Assembly: GCF_012849555.1 (NCBI RefSeq) | Contig: NZ_CP051685.1 | Span: forward strand, 2,356,001 to 2,420,000 | Direction of reading: 5' to 3' | DNA: 64,000 bases | Origin: Massilia forsythiae | Lineage (GTDB): Bacteria > Pseudomonadota > Gammaproteobacteria > Burkholderiales > Burkholderiaceae_D | In this document: positions 48,151-55,947 of the stretch, piece by piece | How positions within the stretch are numbered: position 1 is the first letter of the stretch | Layout: each line of letters begins with the position of its first letter | Made by a program: the position numbers and the translations under genes | Notes under the pieces: model-generated | What the model was told of the DNA's origin: nothing | Database searches by the model: none | Seen by the model: the letters and a program-made list of their open reading frames with translations, nothing else

Positions 48151-49761
48151 ATGCCGCCACCCATCGCCAGCGGCGGCAGCAGCGCCGCCGCTAGCACCGA
48201 CCATGGCCTGCACGGCGCGCACTTCCTGCGCCTGAAGGACCAGGCCGAGCGTGGCGACCCGGCCGCCCAGCACGGCCTGGGCTTCATGTACGCCAACGGC
48301 CAGGGCGTGGCGCGCAACGACGCGCTGGCCCTGGCCTGGTACCGCATGGCGGCCAGCGCCGGCCTGGCGCAGGCGCAGTACAACCTGGGCGTGATGCTGC
48401 AGAAGGGGCAGGGCGCCGCCGCCGATCCGGCCCAGGCCGGCCACTGGTACCGCCTGGCGGCCGAGCAGGGCTACGCGCCGGCCCAGTACAACCTCGGCTG
48501 GCTGCACGCCAAGGGACAAGGCACGCCGGCCGACGTGCAGCAGGCGCTGTTCTGGTTCGGCCGCGCCGCCGAGCAGGGCGACCCCGGCGCCCAGCACAAT
48601 CTTGGCATGATGTACGAAAGCGGCAAGGGCGTGGCCCAGGATGCCGTTCGCGCCCTCGATTGGTACGGGCGCGCTGCCGGCCAGGGTTATGCGCGTTCCC
48701 AGTTCGCGCTGGCGCTGCGCTACGACGGCGGCCAGGGCGTGGCGCGCGATCCGGCGCTGGCGACCGACTGGTTCCGCAAGGCCGCCGACCAGGGCTACGC
48801 GCCGGCCCAGTTCAATCTCGCCCTGCGCTACGACAAGGGGCAGCACCTGCCGCAGGACAGCGGCCAGGCCGTGCTGTGGTACGGCCGCGCCGCGGAGCAG
48901 GGCCATGCCAGCGCCCAGTTCAACCTGGCGCTGATCCACGACGGCGGCCAGGGCGTGGCGCGCGACCCGGCGCTGGCGCTGGCCTGGTTCCGCAAGGCCG
49001 CGGACCAGGGCCACGCCGGCGCCCGCAACAACCTCGGCCTGCGCTACGAGCACGGCCAGGGCGTGCCGCAGGACCACGTGCAGGCGGCGCACTGGTACCG
49101 CCTGGCGGCCGAGCAGGACTTCGCCGCCGCCCAGTACCACCTCGGCCTGCTGCACGAGGCCGGCCTCGGGGTGGCGCGCGATGCCGCCGCGGCCGCCGCC
49201 TGGCAGCGCCGCGCCGCCGAGCAGGGCCACCTGCGCGCCCAGTTCGACCTGGCGCTGCGCTGCGAAAGCGGCAACGGCGTGCCGCAGGATGCGCGCCAGG
49301 CGCTGCATTGGTACCGCAAGGCCGCCGACCAGGACTACGCACCGGCCCAGTACATGGTGGGGCAGATGCTGGACCGCGCCGATGCCGGCCCCGGCGGCGC
49401 GGCCGATGCGCGCCAGGCGTCCGGCTGGTACCGCAAGGCGGCCGAGCAGGGCCACGCGCTGGCCCAGTTCGCGCTCGGCCTGCGCTACGACAGCGCCCGC
49501 GGCGTCGAACGCGACTATCAGGCCGCCCATGCCTGGTACCTGTGCGCGGCGCGCCAGGGCCATGCGCGCGCCCAGTACAACTTGGGCGTGATGTACGCGG
49601 CCGGCCAGGGCGTGGCGGCCGACCTGGCCGAAGCGTATGCATGGCTGCAGCGCGCCGCTGGCGCCGGCCTGGCGCCGGCCGCGGCCTACCTGCAGCGCGT
49701 GGCGGCGCGCATGGAGCCGGCGCTGCTGGAACAGGCGCAACGGCAGGCGGGAGCGGCATGA
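48151..49761 (+). CDS. Sel1-repeat scaffold protein
   Basis: A 536-residue protein made almost wholly of about 13 Sel1-like repeats of 36 residues (for example EQGYAPAQYNLGWLHAKGQG), from about residue 33 to 515. No signal peptide or membrane helix is evident, so it is probably cytoplasmic. Sel1 repeats form alpha-solenoids that hold protein partners. The ATG lies 18 bases after the receiver-GGDEF-EAL gene, so it probably belongs to the same operon and may scaffold that signalling pair; this is inference. Confidence 0.88.
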   Translation: MPPPIASGGSSAAASTDHGLHGAHFLRLKDQAERGDPAAQHGLGFMYANGQGVARNDALALAWYRMAASAGLAQAQYNLGVMLQKGQGAAADPAQAGHWYRLAAEQGYAPAQYNLGWLHAKGQGTPADVQQALFWFGRAAEQGDPGAQHNLGMMYESGKGVAQDAVRALDWYGRAAGQGYARSQFALALRYDGGQGVARDPALATDWFRKAADQGYAPAQFNLALRYDKGQHLPQDSGQAVLWYGRAAEQGHASAQFNLALIHDGGQGVARDPALALAWFRKAADQGHAGARNNLGLRYEHGQGVPQDHVQAAHWYRLAAEQDFAAAQYHLGLLHEAGLGVARDAAAAAAWQRRAAEQGHLRAQFDLALRCESGNGVPQDARQALHWYRKAADQDYAPAQYMVGQMLDRADAGPGGAADARQASGWYRKAAEQGHALAQFALGLRYDSARGVERDYQAAHAWYLCAARQGHARAQYNLGVMYAAGQGVAADLAEAYAWLQRAAGAGLAPAAAYLQRVAARMEPALLEQAQRQAGAA

Positions 49762-49763
49762 AC

Positions 49764-49902
49764 CGTAGTCCCCGCGAAGGCGGGGACCCATGCTCAGTAT
49801 CCAAAATCGGTATCTTGAAACATGCGGTATGCTTCTAATGTATCGAATCCTGTTACTCGGCATGGGTCCCCGCCAAGGGGGCCGCCGAGGCCGGGGACGA
49901 CG
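49764..49902. repeat. paired REP (BIME-like) element, copy D, with altered right unit
   Basis: The left unit (49764-49792) is standard apart from GAAGG in its loop. The right unit keeps the outer ATGGGTCCCCGCC and GGGGACGACG but has about 15 extra bases (AAGGGGGCCGCCGAG) in the loop. The interior resembles copies A and C. Confidence 0.75.
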
Positions 49903-49929
49903 CTTCTCGAGTCAGCAATATCATTGGTA

Positions 49930-50469
49930 TTACCCGCGCGCGTGGCTGTGCACCTCCACCTCCCTGAACTCGACCAGCACCGTGGCCCCGCTGGCATACA
50001 GGATCTCGTGCCGGAAGAAGCCGTCGCCGGCATCGGTCAGTTCATGGTAGCCGAGGTCGCCGAAACCCTCGCCGTCGCGGTACAGCAGCGGCGGCTCGGC
50101 CGGGAAGTCGACCAGGATGCGGCGCACCGTGCGGTAGCGCAGCGTCCACACCAGCTGGTCATACACGTCGAGGATGTCCAGCGCCACCCGCACCGGGTGG
50201 TTGCCGGGCGCGACCCACGGGCGCGGCGGCTGGCCGAGCGGCGCCGGGCGGCTGCCGTCGGCGATGTCCAGGCGCAGCAATTCGCCTTCGTAGATGTCGA
50301 CGCGCTCGAAAAAGGCGAACACGTGCTCCGGCAGGCGCGGCCGCATCGCTTCCAGCTGCGCGTGGTAGGCGCGCAGCACCTTGCCGCGGCTGCCGGCAGG
50401 GTTTTCTCCCTGCTCGGCATCCTCGCCGTCGCGGGTGCTGGCCCAGAATTCCTTGGTAAAAAATTTCAT
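49930..50469 (-). CDS. conserved hypothetical protein (179 aa)
   Basis: Not confidently recognised. The N-terminus MKFFTKEFW resembles the opening of DUF4085-type proteins, but the match is short. No signal peptide, membrane helix or catalytic motif is visible. The sequence is rich in Arg, Glu and aromatic residues, with a C-terminal beta-like half (RRILVDFPAEPPLLY, then GATVLVEFREVEVHSH). It is divergent from the LexA-controlled repair cassette and shares its 102-bp upstream region, so it may share SOS control. Confidence 0.6.
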   Translation of the reverse strand: MKFFTKEFWASTRDGEDAEQGENPAGSRGKVLRAYHAQLEAMRPRLPEHVFAFFERVDIYEGELLRLDIADGSRPAPLGQPPRPWVAPGNHPVRVALDILDVYDQLVWTLRYRTVRRILVDFPAEPPLLYRDGEGFGDLGYHELTDAGDGFFRHEILYASGATVLVEFREVEVHSHARG

Positions 50470-50538
50470 GTGATTTCAGCCGTATGGGAATTGCGACATG
50501 AGTGCGTTCGCGCACCGCAGACGGCATGCGAACTGGGG

Positions 50539-50560
50539 TATACTGTACATCCATACAGTA
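50539..50560 (+). promoter_or_regulatory. LexA (SOS) operator overlapping a -10 hexamer
   Basis: TACTGT-N8-ACAGTA (50541-50560) has both LexA half-sites perfect against the proteobacterial consensus. It overlaps the TATACT -10 hexamer at 50539-50544 and lies 11 bases before the ATG of the radical-SAM gene, so LexA binding should block transcription until DNA damage. Confidence 0.85.
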
Positions 50561-50571
50561 TTTCTGCCAAG

Positions 50572-51801
50572 ATGGAACTCAAAGACAAACTCGAGATCCT
50601 GGCCGATGCCGCCAAGTACGACGCATCCTGCGCCAGCAGCGGTGCGCCCAAGCGCGACTCGGTCGACAAGGATGGATTGGGCGCCACCACGGGCATGGGA
50701 ATCTGTCACAGCTACACGCCGGACGGGCGCTGCGTGTCGCTGCTGAAAATCCTGCTGACCAACTTCTGCGTCTACGACTGCCAGTACTGCGTCAACCGGC
50801 GCAGCTCGAACGTGCCGCGCGCGCGCTTCACGGTCGACGAAGTGGTCAAGCTGACCCAGGATTTTTACCTGCGCAACTACATCGACGGCCTGTTCCTGAG
50901 TTCCGGCATCATCCAGTCGAGCGACTACACGATGGAGCAGCTGGTCGAGGTGGCGCGCCGCCTGCGCGAGGACCACAAGTTCCGCGGCTACATCCACCTG
51001 AAGACGATCCCGGATGCCGACCCGCGCCTGATCGAACTGGCCGGCAAGTACGCCGACCGCCTGTCCGTCAACATCGAATTGCCGACCCAGGACAGCGTGA
51101 CGCGGCTGGCGCCGGAAAAGAGCGTGCACACGATCAAGCTGGCGATGGGTTCGATCCGCACCAAGCTCGACGAAAAGGACGACCACCCCAAGGCGCCGGT
51201 GTTCGCGCCGGCCGGCCAGAGCACGCAGATGATCGTCGGCGCCGACGCCAGCGACGACCAGACCATCCTCAACACGGCGCAGACGCTGTACGGCAGTTAT
51301 AAACTGAAGCGGGTGTATTACTCGGCCTTCAGCCCGATCCCGCAGAGTCCGTCCAGCGTGCCGTCGGCACCGCCGCCGCTGCTGCGCGAGCACCGCCTGT
51401 ACCAGGCCGACTTCCTGATGCGCGGCTACGGCTTCAATGCCGGCGAGATCCTGCCGCAATCCGGTAACCTGGCGCTGGATATCGACCCCAAGCTGGGTTG
51501 GGCGCTGGCCAACCGCGAACACTTCCCGCTCGACCTGAACCGCGCCGACGAAAGCATGATCGCGCGCGTGCCCGGCATCGGCCTGCGCTCGGCCAAGCGC
51601 CTGATCGACCTGCGCCGCCTGCGACGCATCCGCTGGGAAGATCTGTCGCGCCTGCGCTGCAGCCTGAAAAAGCTGGCGCCCTTCGTGGTGGTCGCCGACT
51701 ACAAGCCGGCGCAGGGCATGGCTTCGTCCGAGCTGCTGCGGCGCCACCTGGCCGACGCGCCCGAGCAGATGAATCTGTTTCCGGAGCTGCAGGCCGCATG
51801 A
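50572..51801 (+). CDS. putative DNA modification/repair radical SAM protein
   Basis: A 409-residue radical SAM enzyme of the TIGR03916 type, distantly related to spore photoproduct lyase. The 4Fe-4S ligands are Cys66, Cys70 and Cys73 (NFCVYDCQYC). A helix-hairpin-helix DNA-binding motif lies near the C-terminus (LNRADESMIARVPGIGLRSA, about 322-350). The family is known for pairing with TIGR03915 proteins, as here. It is preceded by a LexA operator, and its stop overlaps the next start (ATGA). The chemical lesion it acts on is unknown. Confidence 0.9.
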   Translation: MELKDKLEILADAAKYDASCASSGAPKRDSVDKDGLGATTGMGICHSYTPDGRCVSLLKILLTNFCVYDCQYCVNRRSSNVPRARFTVDEVVKLTQDFYLRNYIDGLFLSSGIIQSSDYTMEQLVEVARRLREDHKFRGYIHLKTIPDADPRLIELAGKYADRLSVNIELPTQDSVTRLAPEKSVHTIKLAMGSIRTKLDEKDDHPKAPVFAPAGQSTQMIVGADASDDQTILNTAQTLYGSYKLKRVYYSAFSPIPQSPSSVPSAPPPLLREHRLYQADFLMRGYGFNAGEILPQSGNLALDIDPKLGWALANREHFPLDLNRADESMIARVPGIGLRSAKRLIDLRRLRRIRWEDLSRLRCSLKKLAPFVVVADYKPAQGMASSELLRRHLADAPEQMNLFPELQAA

Positions 51802-53519
51802 ACGACGACCGCCCGGCGGACCGGTCCGCGCATTCATTCCCGCCGGCGCACGCGCCGGCGGCCGATCCCGCGCCGGCCGATCCCGCGCAGCCGGCTGCGG
51901 CCCGGGCCGGCGCGGCCGGTGCGCCGGCCTTCCTCGCCGTGCGCCTGGTGCTGGCCCGGCAGCCGCTGCTGGTCGCTTCCTTCGCCGAATGGCGCGAGGC
52001 GGCGCGCGCCTTGCTGGCCTACGAGATCGCCCCGGAACGCGTGACCTGGGGTTCGCCGCACGGCGGCGGCGACCTGTTCACGAGCACGCCGCAGACCGAC
52101 CTGGCGCAGGACGCCGCCATGCCGGCGCAGGCCGGCGCCGCGCCGGAAGGCGGCGCCGATACGGCCGCCGACGCCGTTGCTGCCGGCGCGCCCGATGTGG
52201 CGTCGCTGCCGCCGCTGCCGGCCCGTACGCCGCGTCCGACTCCGCACCTGCCGCGCTCGTTCATGGAGATGCTGCAGAGCGCCGCCTGCTGCCGCGTGCC
52301 GGACCGCTGGGCCTTTTTGTACCGCGTCATCTGGCGCTGGCAGCTGGGCCAGCACGACGTGCAGTCGCCCGCCGACGAGGATGGCGCGCGCCTGCAGGCG
52401 ATGGTGAAGGCGGTGCGCCGCGAAGAGCACGACATGCACGCCTACATCCGCTTCCGCGAGCGGCCGGAGGAGGCCGGCGCGCCGCGCTTCGTGGCCTGGT
52501 ACGAGCCGCAGCACGATGTGCTGCCGCAGGTGGCAAAGCACTTCGTCAACCGCATGGGCAAGGTCAGCTGGATGATCGCCACGCCCGACGCCAGCGTATT
52601 GTGGGATGGCCGCACGCTGCACAACGCCGGCCCGCTGGTGAAGGGAGAGGAAGAGCTGGAAGACGGCGGCGAAGCGCTGTGGCTCACCTATTACCGCAGC
52701 ATCTTCAACCCGGCGCGCCTGAACACCACCGTGATGCAGCAGCATATCCAGTCGCACCGCTGGAAGAACCTGCCGGAGGGGAAGATCGTGCCGCACATGG
52801 TCAGCGAAGCCGCCATGGGCGCGCGCAAGATCGGCCAGTTCCAGGCGGTCGGCCAGCGCCGCGGCACCACCATCCCGATCGCCCCGGAAGCCGCCCAGCC
52901 CGATCGCCAGCAGCCGTCCAAACTGGACGAATGCCGCCGCTGCACGCTGTGGGAATTCGCGACCCAGGCGGTGCCGGGCATCGGCCCGCAACAGGCGCAG
53001 ATCATGTTCGTCGGCGAGCAGCCGGGCGACCAGGAAGACTTGTCCGGCCAGCCTTTCATCGGCCCGGCCGGCCAGCTGCTCGACCGCGTGTGCGCGAATG
53101 CCGGCGTCGACCGCGAGACCATCTACGTCACCAACGCCGTAAAACATTTCAAGTGGGAGCCGCGCGGCAAGCGCCGCCTGCACAAGACGCCGGCGCAGCA
53201 GGAAATCGAGGCCTGCCACTACTGGCTCGACAAGGAACTGGCGCAGGTGAACCCGACCGTCATCGTGGCGCTCGGCGCAACCGCGCTGAAATCGGTGCTG
53301 CGCACCGCCAACGTCACGCTGCGCAATTCGCTCGGCAAGCCGATGCGCGTCGGCGGGCGCTGGGTGGTGACGACTTACCACCCGTCGTACGTGCTGCGGG
53401 TGCCGAGCGAAGAGGCCAAGCGCGAAGCCTTTAATATCATGGTCGACAGCCTCAAGCTGGCCCACCAGTTGCTGGAGCGTCCGCTGGAAGAGCCGGACCA
53501 GCAGGACCGGCTCATCTAG
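51798..53519 (+). CDS. TIGR03915 domain fused to UdgX-type uracil-DNA glycosylase
   Basis: A 573-residue fusion. Residues about 44-345 are the TIGR03915 'DNA metabolism' domain, interrupted by an Ala/Pro-rich insert (about 105-152). Residues about 370-560 are a UdgX-like glycosylase: Cys379 and Cys382 (ECRRC) and Cys473 for the iron-sulfur cluster, the GEQPGDQED water/uracil loop (406-414), the R-loop KRRLHK with His462, and YHPSYVL. In mycobacterial UdgX the equivalent His attacks the sugar and leaves the enzyme covalently bound to the DNA. Translational overlap with the radical-SAM gene marks a two-gene SOS operon. Confidence 0.9.
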   Translation: MNDDRPADRSAHSFPPAHAPAADPAPADPAQPAAARAGAAGAPAFLAVRLVLARQPLLVASFAEWREAARALLAYEIAPERVTWGSPHGGGDLFTSTPQTDLAQDAAMPAQAGAAPEGGADTAADAVAAGAPDVASLPPLPARTPRPTPHLPRSFMEMLQSAACCRVPDRWAFLYRVIWRWQLGQHDVQSPADEDGARLQAMVKAVRREEHDMHAYIRFRERPEEAGAPRFVAWYEPQHDVLPQVAKHFVNRMGKVSWMIATPDASVLWDGRTLHNAGPLVKGEEELEDGGEALWLTYYRSIFNPARLNTTVMQQHIQSHRWKNLPEGKIVPHMVSEAAMGARKIGQFQAVGQRRGTTIPIAPEAAQPDRQQPSKLDECRRCTLWEFATQAVPGIGPQQAQIMFVGEQPGDQEDLSGQPFIGPAGQLLDRVCANAGVDRETIYVTNAVKHFKWEPRGKRRLHKTPAQQEIEACHYWLDKELAQVNPTVIVALGATALKSVLRTANVTLRNSLGKPMRVGGRWVVTTYHPSYVLRVPSEEAKREAFNIMVDSLKLAHQLLERPLEEPDQQDRLI

Positions 53520-53643
53520 GATCGCCTGCCTGCCGGCCATCCGGAACGGCAGGCATATGCATTCAAAAAACATAACAATGCGTGCGTAACTACGCTAAGC
53601 TTGCTCATCGATTCTCTTGACGTACAACAACAAAGGGATACAT

Positions 53644-54711
53644 ATGAGCAAACGAAGCCTGTGCGCATTGTCGTTCGGCTTGCTGGCGCTGCCGGCGCTG
53701 GCCCAGGATGGCGTGCAGCCTGCCGCTGCGACGACTGCCGTGCCCGCCGTGGTCGCCGCGCAGCCGGTGGCACAGCCGGCCGCTGCCGACGTCGTGGCGG
53801 AAGCGCCGGCGCAGCAGGTGCTGGTGTCCGGCCGCCGTCCCGGTCCCGGCCTGTGGAAAGTGTCGAAGGGCGAGCACGTCCTGTGGGTGTTCGGCCTGTA
53901 TTCGCCGCTGCCGCAGAAAATGCAATGGGATGCCGGCCGCGTCGAGCGCCTGGTGGCGCAATCGCAGGAAGTGCTGCTGCCGCCGTTCGCGGCCATCGGC
54001 ACCAGCTGGATCGGCACCCTCACCGTGCTGCCGGCGATGATCGGCATGAAGAAGAACCCCGACGGCGCCAAGCTGCACGACGTCGTGCCGGACGACGTCT
54101 ATGCGCGCTGGCAGGCGCTCAAGGGAAAGTACATCGGTGACGAGGACGGCGTCGAACGCTACCGGCCGATCTTTGCGGCGGAAGAATTGATGGAAGCCGG
54201 CCTCAGGAAGAACGGCCTGGTCCGCTCGGGCGAAGTGCGCGAGCAGATCGAGAAGATCGCCAGGCGCCACGACGTCAAGACCACCAAGACCGGCTTCACC
54301 ATCGAGATCGACAGCCCGGGGCGTGCGCTGGCCGACTTCAAGAAGTCGCAGATGCAGGACGTGGCCTGCTTCACCAAGACCCTGGAGCGCTTCGAGGGCG
54401 ACATGGATGCGATGCGCACGCGCGCCAACGCCTGGGCCAACGGCGACCTCGCAGCCATCCGCAACCTCGACTTCGCCGAGCGCGAGGACACCTGCAACGA
54501 TGCCGTGTTCAGCAGTTCCTTCGCGAAAAACAACCCCGCATTCCAGGGCATGCGCGAGCGTCGCCTGGCGACCTGGCTGACGGCCGCCGAGCGCGCCCTT
54601 GCCGGCAATGCGTCCAGCGTCGCCATGCTGTCGATGAACGACGTGCTGGGGTCGAAGAGCTACCTGGCGGCGCTGCAGGCCAGGGGCTACACGGTCGAGA
54701 GCCCGAAGTGA
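53644..54711 (+). CDS. TraB/GumN-like exported protein, paralog 1
   Basis: A 355-residue protein with signal peptide ending ALPALAQD, an Ala/Val-rich spacer, then a TraB/GumN-type domain starting GLWKVSKGEHVLWVFG. The family's GTxH motif is GLYS here, and the usual catalytic Glu region reads EVLLPP, so the putative hydrolase residues are missing. An AAGGGA site precedes the ATG. Two Cys (VACF and DTCN) could form a disulfide. It is followed directly by a paralog. Periplasmic role unknown. Confidence 0.75.
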   Translation: MSKRSLCALSFGLLALPALAQDGVQPAAATTAVPAVVAAQPVAQPAAADVVAEAPAQQVLVSGRRPGPGLWKVSKGEHVLWVFGLYSPLPQKMQWDAGRVERLVAQSQEVLLPPFAAIGTSWIGTLTVLPAMIGMKKNPDGAKLHDVVPDDVYARWQALKGKYIGDEDGVERYRPIFAAEELMEAGLRKNGLVRSGEVREQIEKIARRHDVKTTKTGFTIEIDSPGRALADFKKSQMQDVACFTKTLERFEGDMDAMRTRANAWANGDLAAIRNLDFAEREDTCNDAVFSSSFAKNNPAFQGMRERRLATWLTAAERALAGNASSVAMLSMNDVLGSKSYLAALQARGYTVESPK

Positions 54712-54725
54712 GCGGTGCGGCAGGC

Positions 54726-55931
54726 ATGACGAAGCGGATGAAGGCAGCAGGAATACAGCGTACGGTGTGCCGGCTGGCCGGGCAGGGCGCCTGTGCGCTG
54801 GCGCTGGGCGCGGTGCTGGCGCCGGCCCTGGCGCAGCACGATGCGGCCGGCGCCCCGGTAGCGGCAGCACAAGCGCAGGGCGGGCAGGCGCAGCCAATCC
54901 AGGTGCTGGCGCAGCAGGCGGCCGCCGCGGATCGGGAAGCCGCGCGTGCGGAAGCGGCGCAGCAGCAGTCGATGCAGCAGCCGATGGAGGAAGATGCGGC
55001 GCCGGCGCAACCAGCGGCCCAGATCGTGGTGACCGGCCGCCGTCCCGGCCCCGGCGTCTGGAAGGTGTCCAGGGATGGCCACGTGCTGTGGGTGTTCGGC
55101 CTGTATTCCCCGCTGCCGCGCAACATGGAATGGGATGCCGGCCGCGTCGAGCGCCTGGTGGCGCAGTCGCAGGAAGTGCTGCTGCCGCCGTCGGCCCAGG
55201 CGAAGCTCGGCTTCTGGAAAGGGTTGACCCTGCTGCCGGCGTTGCCGGGCCTGATCGGCATCACGAAGAACCCGGACGGCGCCACGCTGCAGGAGGTGCT
55301 GCCGCCCGACGTGTACGCACGCTGGAGCGGCCTGAAAGCCAAGTACATCGGCAAGGACGACGACCTGGAAACCCAGCGTCCGCTGTTCGCGGCGCAGCGG
55401 CTGCTGCGCGCCGGACGCGACCGCAATGGCCTGGCGGACAGCGGCGTCGTGCGCGAGCAGATTTTCCAGATCGCCAGGAAGAACAAGGTCAAGCTGGTAC
55501 CGACCGGCTTCGAGCTGCCGCTGGAAACCGCCCAGATCAAGCAGGGCATCAAGGATTTCAAGGCGGCGCGCCTGGAAGACGTGGCCTGTTTCGACAAGAC
55601 GCTGGCCAGCCTGGAAGGCGACCTCGACGCCATGCGCACGCGCGCCAACGCCTGGGCCGACGGCGACATCGCCGCCATCCGCAGCCTGGATTATTCCGCG
55701 CGCGAGGATGCCTGCGATGCCGCCATCCTGACCAGCAACATGGCGCGCAACAACGCGGATTTCCGCACCGTGCGCGAGCGCCTGCGCACGACCTGGCTGG
55801 ACGCGGCGCAGCAGGCGCTCGACAGGAACAGCGTCACCTTCGCCATCCTCGATATGAAGGACCTGGTGGAGCGTAACGGCTACCTGGCAACGCTGCAGGA
55901 GCGCGGGTACACGGTCGAGAGCCCGAAATAA
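54726..55931 (+). CDS. TraB/GumN-like exported protein, paralog 2
   Basis: A 401-residue paralog of the preceding gene, sharing RRPGPG-WKVS, LYSPLP, ERLVAQSQEVLLPP and the identical C-terminus GYTVESPK. A signal peptide ends APALAQ, and a Gln/Ala-rich spacer (about 40-100) is longer than in its twin. It too lacks the GTxH His. The ATG fits the signal peptide; a GTG six codons upstream, overlapping the previous stop, is an alternative. Tandem duplication is clear. Confidence 0.75.
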   Translation: MTKRMKAAGIQRTVCRLAGQGACALALGAVLAPALAQHDAAGAPVAAAQAQGGQAQPIQVLAQQAAAADREAARAEAAQQQSMQQPMEEDAAPAQPAAQIVVTGRRPGPGVWKVSRDGHVLWVFGLYSPLPRNMEWDAGRVERLVAQSQEVLLPPSAQAKLGFWKGLTLLPALPGLIGITKNPDGATLQEVLPPDVYARWSGLKAKYIGKDDDLETQRPLFAAQRLLRAGRDRNGLADSGVVREQIFQIARKNKVKLVPTGFELPLETAQIKQGIKDFKAARLEDVACFDKTLASLEGDLDAMRTRANAWADGDIAAIRSLDYSAREDACDAAILTSNMARNNADFRTVRERLRTTWLDAAQQALDRNSVTFAILDMKDLVERNGYLATLQERGYTVESPK

Positions 55932-55947
55932 TACCTGGGCGCCCGCC

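Noticed and set aside
45733..49863. A 1376-codon open frame on the minus strand
   Set aside because: It is the antisense shadow of the receiver-GGDEF-EAL and Sel1 genes. High GC removes stop codons on the opposite strand. The translation is His/Arg/Gln-rich with no domain.
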